From contig NC_059502.1 of NCBI RefSeq assembly GCF_914767665.1, forward strand, positions 42,457,812 to 42,521,811: a stretch of 64,000 nucleotides of DNA, given 5' to 3'. Shown here one piece after another: positions 1 through 11,467 of the stretch (position 1 is the first letter of the stretch; each line of letters opens with the position of its first letter). The notes under the pieces are model-generated. The model ran no database searches. It saw only the letters and a program-made list of their open reading frames with translations, and had not been told where the DNA came from. The stretch is from Harmonia axyridis. Taxonomy: Eukaryota > Arthropoda > Insecta > Coleoptera > Coccinellidae. A program made the position numbers and the translations under genes.

Positions 1-1582
1 CAAACGAATGAAATCAACAACAGAAGTCAGTCGTGCATTTGTGGTTACAGCAGCAATTGACCTTACCACGTGAGAGATTATAGCTACCTGCGTGACATCC
101 GAGTCCAAGAAAATCAACAATGTGGAACGGCTTACTTGGATAATTGTTCATTAAACAAAAAGAATTGAATAAGAACAGTCCCTTATACCAAAGTGGTTTC
201 CTTAGACACGTGTGTCAAGCTTTCGTCCCTGTGCAATACGATGAAAAGTGTTAGAATGAGAAACATTGAAGGAAATAACAAACAAATGAAATCAACAACA
301 GAAGTCAGTCGTGCATTTGTGGTTACAGCAGCAATTGACCTTACCACGTTACAGATTATAGCTACCTGCGTGTCATCCGAGTCCAAGAAAATCAACAATG
401 TGGAATGGCTTACTTGGATAATTGATCATCATACAGAAAGAAGGGAATAAGAACAGTCCCTTATACCAATGTGGTTTACATAGACACGTGTGTCAAGCTT
501 TTGTCCCTGTGCAATACGATGAGAAGTGTTAGAATGAGAAACATTGAAGGAAATTACAAACAAATGAAATCAACAACAGAAGTCAGTCGTGCATTTGTGG
601 TTACAGCAGCAATTGACCTCACCACGTTACAGATTATAGCTACCTGCGTGTCATCCGAGTCCAAGAAAATCAACAATGTGGAATGGTTTACTTGGATAAT
701 TGATCATCATACAGAAAGAAGGGAATAAGAACAGTCCCTAATACCAATGTGGTTTCCATAGACACGTGTGTCAAGCTTTCATCCCTGTGCAATACGATGA
801 GAAGTGTTAGAATGAGAAACATTGAAGGAAATAACAAACAAATGAAATCAACAACAGAAGTCAGCCGTCCAATTGTGGTTACAGCAGCAATTGACCTTAC
901 CACGTGGGAGATTATAGCTACCTGCGTGACATTCGAGTCCAAGAAAATCAACAATGTGGAATGGTTTATTTGGATAATTGATCATCATACAGAAAGAAGG
1001 GAATAAGAACAGTCCCTTATACCAATGTGGTTTCCATAGACACGTGTGTCAAGCTTTCGTCCCTGTGCAATACGATGAGAAGTGTTAGAATGAGAAACAT
1101 TGAAGGAAATAACAAACAAATGAAATCAACAACAGAAGTCAGCCGTCCAATTGTGGTTACAGCAGCAATTGCCCTTACCACGTGGGAGATTATAGCTACC
1201 TGCGTGTCATCCGAGTCCAAGAAAATCAACAATGTGGAATGGTTTACTTGGATAATTGATCATCATTCAGAAAGAAGGGAATAAGAACAGTCCCTAATAC
1301 CAATGTGGTTTCCATAGACACGTGTGTCAAGCTTTCGTCCCTGTGCAATACGATGAGAAGTGTTAGAATGAGAAACATTGAAGGAAATAACAAACAAATG
1401 AAATCAACAACAGAAGTCAGCCGTCCAATTGTGGTTACAGCAGCAATTGACCTTACCACGTGGGAGATTATAGCTACCTGCGTGACATTCGAGTCCAAGA
1501 AAATCAACAATGTGGAATGGTTTACTTGGATAATTGATCATCATACAGAAAGAAGGGAATAAGAACAGTCCCTTATACCAAT

Positions 1583-1860
1583 GTGGTTTCCATAGACACG
1601 TGTGTCAAGCTTTCGTCCCTGTGCAATACGATGAGAAGTGTTAGAATGAGAAACATTGAAGGAAATAACAAACAAATGAAATCAACAACAGAAGTCAGTC
1701 GTGCATTTGTGGTTACAGCAGCAATTGACCTTACCACGTGGGAGATTATAGCTACCTGCGTGACATCCGAGTCCAAGAAAATCAACAATGTGGAATGGCT
1801 TACTTGGATAATTGTTCATTAAACAAAACGAAGGGAATAAGAACAGTCCCTTATACCAAA
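1583..1860 (+). repeat. Reference satellite monomer (278 bp) with landmarks
   Basis: This monomer is described as a representative. It is about 40% GC (111 of 278 counted). In order it carries CACGTG at 1597-1602, a HindIII site AAGCTT at 1607-1612, an A-rich stretch at about 1659-1692, the well-conserved TTACAGCAGCAATTGACC block at about 1713-1730, the palindrome CCACGTGG at 1734-1741, the conserved AAAATCAACAATGTGG block, and a variable linker at about 1807-1850 that ends in GAACAGTCCCTTATACC. Variation between monomers concentrates at the first palindrome, at the bases just after the second palindrome, and in the linker. Confidence 0.95.
1734..1741. other. CCACGTGG palindrome (G-box/E-box type), one example
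   Basis: This is a perfect 8-bp palindrome containing CACGTG, at offset 152-159 of the monomer. It is present in most monomers. In others it is replaced by CACGTAAAAG, CACGTTACAG or, rarely, CAATTGAG. CACGTG is the core recognised by many bHLH factors; any binding here is inference. Confidence 0.75.
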
Positions 1861-2984
1861 GTGGTTTCCTTAGACACGCGTGTCAAGCTGTCGTCCCTGT
1901 GCAATACGATGAAAAGTGTTAGAATGAGAAACATAGAAGGAAATAACAAACAAATGAAATCAACAACAGAAGTCAGTCGTGCATTTGTGGTTACAGCAGC
2001 AATTGACCTTACCACGTGGGAGATTATAGCTACCTGCGTAACATCCGAGTCCAAGAAAATCAACAATGTGGAATGGCTTACTTGGATAATTGATCATTAT
2101 ACAGAAAGAATGAAGTAAGAACAGTCCCTTATACCAATGTGGTTTCCATAGACACGTGTGTCAAGCTTTCGTCCCTGTGCAATACGATGAAAAGTGTTAG
2201 AATGAGAAACATTGAAGAAAATAACAAACGAATGAAATCAACAACAGAAGTCAGTCGTGCATTTGTGGTTACAGCAGCAATTGACCTTACCACGTAAAAG
2301 ATTATAGCTACCTGCGTGTCATCCGAGTCCAAGAAAATCAACAATGTGGAATGGCTTACTTGGATAATTGATCATTATACAGAAAGAAGGGAATAAGAAC
2401 AGTCCCTTATACCAATGTGGTTTCCATAGACACGTGTGTCAAGCTTTCGTCCCTGTGCAATACGATGAGAAGTGTTAGAATGAGAAACATTGAAGGAAAT
2501 AACAAACAAATCAAATCAACAACAGAAGTCAGTCGTGCATTTGTGATTACAGCAGCAATTGACCTTACCACGTGGGAGATTATAGCTAGCTGCGTGACAT
2601 CCGAGTCCAAGAAAATCAACAATGTGGAATGGCTTACTTGGATAATTGATCATTATACAGAAAGAATGAAGTAAGAACAAACCCTTATACCAATGTGGTT
2701 TCCATAGACACGTGTGTCAAGCTTTCGTCCCTGTGCAATACGATGAAAAGTGTTAGAATGAGAAACATTGAAGAAAATAACAAACGAATGAAATCAACAA
2801 CAGAAGTCAGTCGTGCATTTGTGGTTACAGCAGCAATTGACCTTACCACGTGGGAGATTATAGCTACCTGCGTGACATCCGAGTCCAAGAAAATCAACAA
2901 TGTGGAACGGCTTACTTGGATAATTGTTCATTAAACAAAAAGAATTGAATAAGAACAGTCCCTTATACCAAAGTGGTTTCCTTA

Positions 2985-2996
2985 GACACGCGTGTC
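2985..2996. other. 12-bp perfect palindrome GACACGCGTGTC, one example
   Basis: The first palindrome of the monomer exists in several versions. In the C version shown here it is a perfect 12-bp dyad containing ACGCGT (a MluI site). In the T version, GACACGTGTGTC, the perfect part shrinks to ACACGTGT. A third version, GACACCTGTGTC, occurs together with GTTCCTG about 20 bp downstream, for example in the monomers at 10912, 18974, 37043 and 53996. Confidence 0.8.
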
Positions 2997-3892
2997 AAGC
3001 TTTCGTCCCTGTGCAATACGATGAAAAGTGTTAGAATGAGAAACATAGAAGGAAATAACAAACAAATGAAATCAACAACAGAAGTCAGTCGTGCATTTGT
3101 GGTTACAGCAGCAATTGACCTTACCACGTGGGAGATTATAGCTACCCGCGTGTCATCCGATTCCAAGAAAATCAACAATGTGGAATGGCTTACTTGGATA
3201 ATTGTTCATTAAACAAAACGAAGGGAATAAGAACAGTCCCTTATACCAAAGTGGTTTCCTTAGACACGCGTGTCAAGCTTTCGTCCCTGTGCAATACGAT
3301 GAAAAGTGTTAGAATGAGAAACATAGAAGGAAATAACAAACAAATGAAATCAACAACAGAAGTCAGTCGTGCATTTGTGGATACAGCAGCAATTTACCTA
3401 ACCACGTAAAAGATTATAGCTACCTGCGTGTCATCCGAGTCCAAGAAAATCAACAATGTGGAATGGCTTACTTGGATAATTGATCATCATACAGAAAGAA
3501 GGGAATAAGAACAGTCCCTTATACCAATGTGGTTTACATAGACACGTGTGTCAAGCTTTCGTCCCTGTGCAATACGATGAGAAGTGTTAGAATGAGAAAC
3601 ATTGAAGGAAATTACAAACAAATGAAATCAACAACAGAAGTCAGTCGTGCATTTGTGGTTACAGCAGCAATTGACCTTAACACGTGGGAGATTATAGCTA
3701 CCTGCGTAACATCCGAGTCCAAGAAAATCAACAATGTGGAATGGCTTACTTGGATAATTGATCATTATACAGAAAGAATGAAGTAAGAACAGTCCCTTAT
3801 ACCAATGTGGTTTCCATAGACACGTGTGTCAAGCTTTCGTCCCTGTGCAATACGATGAAAAGTGTTAGAATGAGAAACATTGAAGAAAATAA

Positions 3893-6800
3893 CAAACGAA
3901 TGAAATCAACAACAGAAGTCAGTCGTGCATTTGTGGTTACAGCAGCAATTGACCTTACCACGTGAGAGATTATAGCTACCTGCGTGACATCCGAGTCCAA
4001 GAAAATCAACAATGTGGAACGGCTTACTTGGATAATTGTTCATTAAACAAAAAGAATTGAATAAGAACAGTCCCTTAAACCAAAGTGGTTTCCTTAGACA
4101 CGTGTGTCAAGCTTTCGTCCCTGTGCAATACGATGAAAAGTGTTAGAATGAGAAACATTGAAGGAAATAACAAACAAATGAAATCAACAACAGAAGTCAG
4201 TCGTGCATTTGTGGTTACAGCAGCAATTGACCTTACCACGTTACAGATTATAGCTACCTGCGTGTCATCCGAGTCCAAGAAAATCAACAATGTGGAATGG
4301 CTTACTTGGATAATTGATCATCATACAGAAAGAAGGGAATAAGAACAGTCCCTTATACCAATGTGGTTTACATAGACACGTGTGTCAAGCTTTCGTCCCT
4401 GTGCAATACGATGAGAAGTGTTAGAATGAGAAACATTGAAGGAAATTACAAACAAATGAAATCAACAACAGAAGTCAGTCGTGCATTTGTGGTTACAGCA
4501 GCAATTGACCTCACCACGTAACAGATTATAGCTACCTGCGTGTCATCCGAGTCCAAGAAAATCAACAATGTGGAATGGTTTACTTGGATAATTGATCATC
4601 ATACAGAAAGAAGGGAATAAGAACAGTCCCTAATACCAATGTGGTTTCCATAGACACGTGTGTCAAGCTTTCGTCCCTGTGCAATACGATGAGAAGTGTT
4701 AGAATGAGAAACATTGAAGGAAATAACAAACAAATGAAATCAACAACAGAAGTCAGCCGTCCAATTGTGGTTACAGCAGCAATTGACCTTACCACGTGGG
4801 AGATTATAGCTACCTGCGTGACATTCGAGTCCAAGAAAATCAACAATGTGGAATGGTTTACTTGGATAATTGATCATCATACAGAAAGAAGGGAATAAGA
4901 ACAGTCCCTTATACCAATGTGGTTTCCATAGACACGTGTGGCAAGCTTTCGTCCCTGTGCAATACGATGAGAAGTGTTAGAATGAGAAACATTGAAGGAA
5001 ATAACAAACAAATGAAATCAACAACAGAAGTCAGCCGTCCAATTGTGGTTACAGCAGCAATTGACCTTACCACGTGGGAGATTATAGCTACCTGCGTGTC
5101 ATCCGAGTCCAAGAAAATCAACAATGTGGAATGGTTTACTTGGATAATTGATCATCATTCAGAAAGAAGGGAATAAGAACAGTCCCTAATACCAATGTGG
5201 TTTCCATAGACACGTGTGTCAAGCTTTCGTCCCTGTGCAATACGATGAGAAGTGTTAGAATGAGAAACATTGAAGGAAATAACAAACAAATGAAATCAAC
5301 AACAGAAGTCAGCCGTCCAATTGTGGTTACAGCAGCAATTGACCTTACCACGTGGGAGATTATAGCTACCTGCGTGACATTCGAGTCCAAGAAAATCAAC
5401 AATGTGGAATGGTTTACTTGGATAATTGATCATCATACAGAAAGAAGGGAATAAGAACAGTCCCTTATACCAATGTGGTTTCCATAGACACGTGTGTCAA
5501 GCTTTCGTCCCTGTGCAATACGATGAGAAGTGTTAGAATGAGAAACATTGAAGGAAATAACAAACAAATGAAATCAACAACAGAAGTCAGCCGTCCAATT
5601 GTGGTTACAGCAGCAATTGACCTTACCACGTGGGAGATTATAGCTACCTGCGTGACATCCGAGTCCAAGAAAATCAACAATGTGGAATGGCTTACTTGGA
5701 TAATTGATCATCATACAGAAAGGAAATAACAAACAAATGAAATCAACAACAGAAGTCAGTCGTGCATTTGTGGATACAGCAGCAATTTACCTAACCACGT
5801 AAAAGATTATAGCTACCTGCGTGTCATCCGAGTCCAAGAAAATCAACAATGTGGAATGGCTTACTTGGATAATTGATCATTATACAGAAAGAAGGGAATA
5901 AGAACAGTCCCTTATACCAATGTGGTTTCCTTAGACACGTGTGTCAAGCTTTCGTCCCTGTGCAATACGATGAAAAGTGTTAGAATGAGAAACATAGAAG
6001 GAAATAACAAACAAATGAAATCAACAACAGAAGTCAGTCGTGCATTTGTGGTTACAGCAGCAATTGACCTTACCACGTGGGAGATTATAGCTACCTGCGT
6101 GACATCCGAGTCCAAGAAAATCAACAATGTGGAATGGCTTACTTGGATAATTGTTCATTAAACAAAACGAAGGGAATAAGAACAGTCCCTTACACCAAAG
6201 TGGTTTCCTTAGACACGCGTGTCAAGCTGTCGTCCCTGTGCAATACGATGAAAAGTGTTAGAATGAGAAACATAGAAGGAAATAACAAACAAATGAAATC
6301 AACAACAGAAGTCAGTCGTGCATTTGTGGTTACAGCAGCAATTGACCTTACCACGTGGGAGATTATAGCTACCTGCGTAACATCCGAGTCCAAGAAAATC
6401 AACAATGTGGAATGGCTTACTTGGATAATTGATCATTATACAGAAAGAATGAAGTAAGAACAGTCCCTTATACCAATGTGGTTTCCATAGACACGTGTGT
6501 CAAGCTTTCGTCCCTGTGCAATACGATGAAAAGTGTTAGAATGAGAAACATTGAAGAAAATAACAAACGAATGAAATCAACAACAGAAGTCAGTCGTGCA
6601 TTTGTGGTTACAGCAGCAATTGACCTTACCACGTAAAAGATTATAGCTACCTGCGTGTCATCCGAGTCCAAGAAAATCAACAATGTGGAATGGCTTACTT
6701 GGATAATTGATCATTATACAGAAAGAAGGGAATAAGAACAGTCCCTTATACCAATGTGGTTTCCATAGACACGTGTGTCAAGCTTTCGTCCCTGTGCAAT

Positions 6801-7240
6801 ACGATGAGAAGTGTTAGAATGAGAAACATTGAAGGAAATAACAAACAAATCAAATCAACAACAGAAGTCAGTCGTGCATTTGTGATTACAGCAGCAATTG
6901 ACCTTACCACGTGGGAGATTATAGCTAGCTGCGTGACATCCGAGTCCAAGAAAATCAACAATGTGGAATGGCTTACTTGGATAATTGATCATTATACAGA
7001 AAGAATGAAGTAAGAACAAACCCTTATACCAATGTGGTTTCCATAGACACGTGTGTCAAGCTTTCGTCCCTGTGCAATACGATGAAAAGTGTTAGAATGA
7101 GAAACATTGAAGAAAATAACAAACGAATGAAATCAACAACAGAAGTCAGTCGTGCATTTGTGGTTACAGCAGCAATTGACCTTACCACGTGGGAGATTAT
7201 AGCTACCTGCGTGACATCCGAGTCCAAGAAAATCAACAAT
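3893..7240 (+). repeat. 14-monomer HOR, copy 2, rearranged
   Basis: The copy follows copy 1 at offset 3,892 up to the monomer at 5197. It is then disturbed by a 109-bp deletion near 5720 and by monomers out of order. It resumes at offset 4,339, so that 1861, 2139, 2417 and 2695 match 6200, 6478, 6756 and 7034. The last monomer (7034) begins like 2695 but ends with the GTTGATTAAAC plus A-tract linker of the next domain, so the copy ends inside it. The right boundary given is approximate. Confidence 0.75.
5721..5921 (+). repeat. Truncated satellite monomer (deletion junction at about 5720)
   Basis: The linker of the monomer at 5475 reads CATACAGAAAG and then jumps into GGAAATAACAAAC, which normally lies about 77 bp into a monomer. 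Two monomers plus this junction span 447 bp instead of 556, so 109 bp are missing, including the first palindrome and the HindIII site. The two sides share AAG at the junction. The remnant carries the unusual GTGGATACAGCAGCAATTTAC version otherwise seen in the monomer at 3251. Confidence 0.9.
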
Positions 7241-7275
7241 GTGGAATGGCCTACTTGGATAAGTGTTGATTAAAC

Positions 7276-7286
7276 AAAAAAAAAAA
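7276..7286 (+). repeat. A-tract linker (A11), one example
   Basis: The GTTGATTAAAC linker type runs into a pure A-tract before TAAGAACAG. Tract length differs between monomers, and most monomer spacings of 275-277 bp occur where this linker type is present. Confidence 0.85.
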
Positions 7287-7309
7287 TAAGAACAGTCCCT
7301 TATACCAAA

Positions 7310-8418
7310 GTGGTTTCCTTAGACACGTGTGTCAAGCTTTCGTCCCTGTGCAATACGATGAGAAGTGTTAGAATGAGAAACATTGAAGGAAATAACAAAC
7401 AAATGAAATCAACATTAGAAGTCAGTCGTGCATTTGTGGTTACAGCAGCAATTGACCTTACCACGTGGGATATTATAGCTACCTTCGTGACATCCGAGTC
7501 CAAGATAATCAACAATGTGGAATGGCCTACTTGGATAATTGTTGATTAAACAAAAAAAGAGAATAACAACAGTCCCTTATACCAAAGTGGTTTCCTTAGA
7601 CACGTGTGTCAAGCTTTCGTCCCTGTGCAATACGATGAAATGTGTTAGAATGAGAAACATAGAAGGAAATAACAAACAAATGAAATCAACAACAGAAGTC
7701 AGTCGTGCATTTGTGGTTACAGCAGCAATTGACCTTACCACGTGGGAGATAATAGCTACCTGCGTGACATTCGAGTCCAAGAAAATCAACAATGTGGAAT
7801 GGCTTACTTGGATAATTGTTGATTGAACAAAAAGAAGGGAATAAAAACAGTCCCTCATACCAAAGTGGTTTCCTTAGACACGTGTGCCAAGCTTTCGTCC
7901 CTGTGCAATAAGATGAGAAGTGTTAGAATGAGAAACATTGAAGGAAATAACAAACAAATGAAATCAACATTAGAAGTCAGTCGTGCATTTGTGGTTACAG
8001 CAGCAATTGACCTTACCACGTGGGAGATTATAGCTACCTGCGTGACATGCGAGTCCAAGAAAATCAACAATGTGGAATAGCTCACTTGGATAATTGTTGA
8101 TTGAACAAAAAAAAAAATAAGAACAGTCCCTTATACCAAAGTTGTTCCCTTAGACACGTGTGTCAAGCTTTCGTCCCTGTGCAATACGATGAGAAGTGTT
8201 AGAATGAGAAACATTGAAGGAAATAACAAACAAATGAAATCAACAACAGAAGTCAGTCGTGCATTTGTGGTTACAGCAGCAATTGACCTTACCACGTGGG
8301 AGCTTATAGCTACCTGCGTGACATCCGAGTCCAAGAAAATCAACAATGTGGAATGGCTTACTTGGATAATTGTTGATTGAACAAAAAGAAGGGAATAAGA
8401 ACAGTCCCTTATACCAAA
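7310..8418 (+). repeat. 4-monomer HOR, copy 1 (1,109 bp)
   Basis: Monomers at 7310, 7587, 7865 and 8141 match those at 8419, 8696, 8974 and 9249 in order. Shared markers are GCTACCTTCGTGAC with AAGATAATC in the first, GATGAAATGTG in the second, GTGTGCCAAGC with AATAAGATG in the third, and GTTGTTCCC/GTAGTTCCC with GGGAGCTTATAG in the fourth. Relatives of the first three recur at 38433-39542, 41767-42876 and 55386-56495. Confidence 0.85.
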
Positions 8419-9526
8419 GTGGTTTCCTTAGACACGTGTGTCAAGCTTTCGTCCCTGTGCAATACGATGAGAAGTGTTAGAATGAGAAACATTGAAGGAA
8501 ATAACAAACAAATGAAATCAACATTAGAAGTCAGTCGTGCATTTGTGGTTACAGCAGCAATTGACCTTACCACGTGGGAGATTATAGCTACCTTCGTGAC
8601 ATCCGAGTCCAAGATAATCAACAATGTGGAATGGCCTACTAGGATAATTGTTGATTAAACAAAAAAAGAGAATAAGAACAGTCCCTTATACCAAAGTGGT
8701 TTCCTTAGACACGTGTGTCAAGCTTTCGTCCCTGTGCAATACGATGAAATGTGTTAGAATGAGAAACATAGAAGGAAATAACAAACAAATGAAATCAACA
8801 ACAGAAGTCAGTCGTGCATTTGTGGTTACAGCAGCAATTGACCTTACCACGTGGGAGATAATAGCTACCTGCGTGACATTCGAGTCCAAGAAAATCAACA
8901 ATGTGGAATGGCTTACTTGGATAATTGTTGATTGAACAAAAAGAAGGGAATAAAAACAGTCCCTCATACCAAAGTGGTTTCCTTAGACACGTGTGCCAAG
9001 CTTTCGTCCCTGTGCAATAAGATGAGAAGTGTTAGAATGAGAAACATTGAACAAAATAACAAACAAATGAAATCAATATTAGAAGTCAGTCGTGCATTTG
9101 TGGTTACAGCAGCAATTGACCTTACCACGTGGGAGATTATAGCTACCTGCGTGACATCCGAGTCCAAGAAAATCAACAATGTGGAATAGCCTACTTGGAT
9201 AATTGTTGATTGAACAAAAAAAAAATAAGAACAGTCCCTTATACCAAAGTAGTTCCCTTAGACACGTGTGTCAAGCTTTCGTCCCTGTGCAATACGATGA
9301 GAAGTGTAAGAATGAGAAACATTGAAGGAAATAACAAACAAATGAAATCAACAACAGAAGTCAGTCGTGCATTTGTGGTTACAGCAGCAATTGACCTTAC
9401 CACGTGGGAGCTTATAGCTACCTGCGTGACATCCGAGTCCAAGAAAATCAACAATGTGGAATGGCTTACTTGGATAATTGTTCATTAAACAAAAAGAAGG
9501 GAATAAGAACAGTCCCTTATACCGAA
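8419..9526 (+). repeat. 4-monomer HOR, copy 2 (1,108 bp)
   Basis: This copy has the same monomer order as 7310-8418. Private changes include CTACTAGGATA at about 8637, ACAAAATAAC in place of GGAAATAAC at about 9051, and ATCAATATTAGAAG at about 9072. These show the copy has diverged and is not an exact assembly duplicate. Confidence 0.85.
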
Positions 9527-11467
9527 GTGGTTTCCTTAGACACGTGTGTCAAGCTTTCGTCCCTGTGCAATACGATGAGAAATGTTAGAATGAGAAACAT
9601 TGAAGGAAATAACAAACAAATGAAATCAACATTAGAAGTCAGTCGTGCATTTGTGGTTACAGCAGCAATTGACCTTAACACGTGGGAGATTATAGCTACC
9701 TGCGTGACATCCGAGTCCAAGAAAATCAACAATGTGGAATGGCCTACTTGGATAAGTGTTGATTAAACAAAAAAAAAAATAAGAACAGTCCCTTATACCA
9801 AAGTGGTTTCCTTAGACACGTGTGTCAAGCTTTCGTCCCTGTGCAATACGATGAGAAGTGTTAGAATGAGAAACATTGAAGGAAATAACAAACAAATGAA
9901 ATCAACAACAGAAGTCAGTCGTGCATTTGTGGTTACAGCAGCAATTGACCTTACCACGTGGGAGCTTATAGCTACCTGCGTGACATCCGAGTCCAAGAAA
10001 ATCAACAATGTGGAATGGCCTACTTGGATAAGTTTTGATTAAAAAAAAAAAAAATAAGAACAGTCCCTTATACCAAAGTTGTTCCCTTAGACACGTGTGT
10101 CAAGCTTTCGTCCCTGTGCAATACGATGAGAAGTGTTAGAATGAGAAACATTGAAGGAAATAACAAACAAATGAAATCAACAACAGAAGTCAGTCGTGCA
10201 TTTGTGGTTACAGCAGCAATTGACCTTACCACGTGGGAGCTTATAGCTACCTGCGTGACATCCGAGTCCAAGAAAATCAACAATGTGGAACGGCTTACTT
10301 CGATAATTGTTCATTAAACAAAAAGAAGGGAATAAGAACAGTCCCTTATACCGAAGTGGTTTCCTTAGACACGTGTGTCAAGCTTTCGTCCCTGTGCAAT
10401 ACGATGAGAAGTGTTAGAATGAGAAACATTGAAGGAAATAACAAAAAAATGAAATCAACAACTGAAGTCAGTCGTGCATTTGTGGTTACAGCAGCAATTG
10501 ACCTTACCACGTAAAAGATAATAGCTACCTGCGTGTCATCCGAGTCCAAGAAAATCAACAATGTGGAATGGCTTACTTGGATAATTGTTCATTAAACAAA
10601 AAGAAGGGAATAAGAACAGTCCCTTATACCAAAGTGGTTTCCTTAGACACGCGTGTCAAGCTTTCGTCCCTGTGCAATACGATGAAAAGTGTTAGAATGA
10701 GAAACATTGAAGAAAATAACAAACGAATGAAATCAAAAACAGAAGTCAGTCGTGCATTTGTGGTTACAGCAGCAATTGACCTTACCACGTGGGAGATTAC
10801 AGCTACCTGCGTGACATCCGAGCCCAAGAAAATGAACAATGTGGAACGGCTTACTTGGATAATTGTTCATTAAACAAAAAGAAGGGAATAAGAACAGTCC
10901 CTTATACCAAAGTTGTTTCCTTAGACACCTGTGTCAAGCTTTCGTTCCTGTGCAATACGATGAAAAGTGTTAGAATGAGAAACATAGAAGGAAATAACAA
11001 ACAAATGAAATCAACAACAGAAGTCAGTCGTGCATTTGTGGTTACAGCAGCAATTGACCTTACCACGTGGGAGATTATAGCTACCTGCGTGACATCCGAG
11101 TCCAAGAAAATCAACAATGTGGAATGCCTTACTTGGATAATTGTTCATTAAACAAAACGAAGGGAATAAGAACAGTCCCTTATACCAAAGTCGTATCCTT
11201 AGACACGCGTGTCAAGCTTTCGTCCCTGTGCAATACGATGAAAAGTGTAAGAATGAGAAACATAGAAGGAAATAACAAACAAATGAAATCAACAACAGAA
11301 GTCAGTCGTGCATTTGTGGTTACAGCAGCAATTGACCTTACCACGTGGGAGATTAAAGCTACCTGCGTGACATTCGAGTCCAAGAAAACCAACAATGTGG
11401 AATGGCTTACTTGGATAATTGTTGATTGAACAAAACGAAGGGAATGAGAACAGTCCCTTTTACCAGA
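9527..11467 (+). repeat. Satellite monomers without a clear local HOR
   Basis: Seven monomers lie here, starting at 9527, 9803, 10078, 10356, 10634, 10912 and 11190. Those at 9803, 10078 and 10356 resemble 56772, 57049 and 57327: they share GGGAGCTTATAG, GTTGTTCCC and the pair AACAAAAAAATG with ACAACTGAAG. The last three use GTTCATTAAAC or GTTGATTGAAC linkers and lead into the 7-monomer HOR. Confidence 0.8.
10041..10054 (+). repeat. A-tract linker (A14), the longest I noticed
   Basis: Here the usual AAAC before the tract has become AAAA, giving an uninterrupted run of 14 A. The monomer is 275 bp long in spite of this. Confidence 0.85.

Larger units (their letters stand above)
1..3892 (+). 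repeat. 14-monomer HOR, copy 1 (3,892 bp)
   Basis: Base 1 matches base 3893, and the match runs colinearly with an offset of exactly 14 x 278 bp. Shared rare variants include CACGTGAGAG (69 and 3961) and the CCAATTGTGG-type monomers at 749, 1027 and 1305, matched at 4641, 4919 and 5197. Scattered single-base differences separate the copies, for example AAGCTTTTG against AAGCTTTCG in the monomers at 471 and 4363. The unit is open at the left window edge, so more copies may lie upstream. Confidence 0.85.

Noticed and set aside
183..398. Recurrent minus-strand open frame of 71-93 codons with hydrophobic stretches
   Set aside because: It is the antisense reading of the same monomer. The hydrophobicity comes from the A-rich plus strand read as T-rich codons. 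The same frame-shift and replacement arguments apply.
193..450. Recurrent plus-strand open frame of 79-126 codons in most monomers
   Set aside because: 278 is not a multiple of 3, so the frame shifts at every monomer. Differences between monomers change amino acids freely (for example GCATTT to CCAATT, ACA to TTA, ATG to ATC), and the CACGTAAAAG variant puts a stop in mid-frame in many copies. I see no initiation context, splice structure or domain. It is a by-product of the repeat.
1607..1625. CENP-B box near AAGCTTTCGTCCC
   Set aside because: I compared TTTCG and the ATTCGAG variants with the vertebrate CENP-B box core as I recall it (TTCG, four bases, A, two bases, CGGG). The A and the CGGG are absent in the monomers I checked.
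7581..7780. RNA polymerase III A-box-like (TACCAAAGTGG) and B-box-like (ATTCGAGTC) motifs, as in a tRNA-derived SINE
   Set aside because: The motifs are about 185 bp apart instead of the 30-60 bp usual in tRNA genes, most monomers have the weaker ATCCGAGTC, and no tRNA fold is visible. Probably chance.
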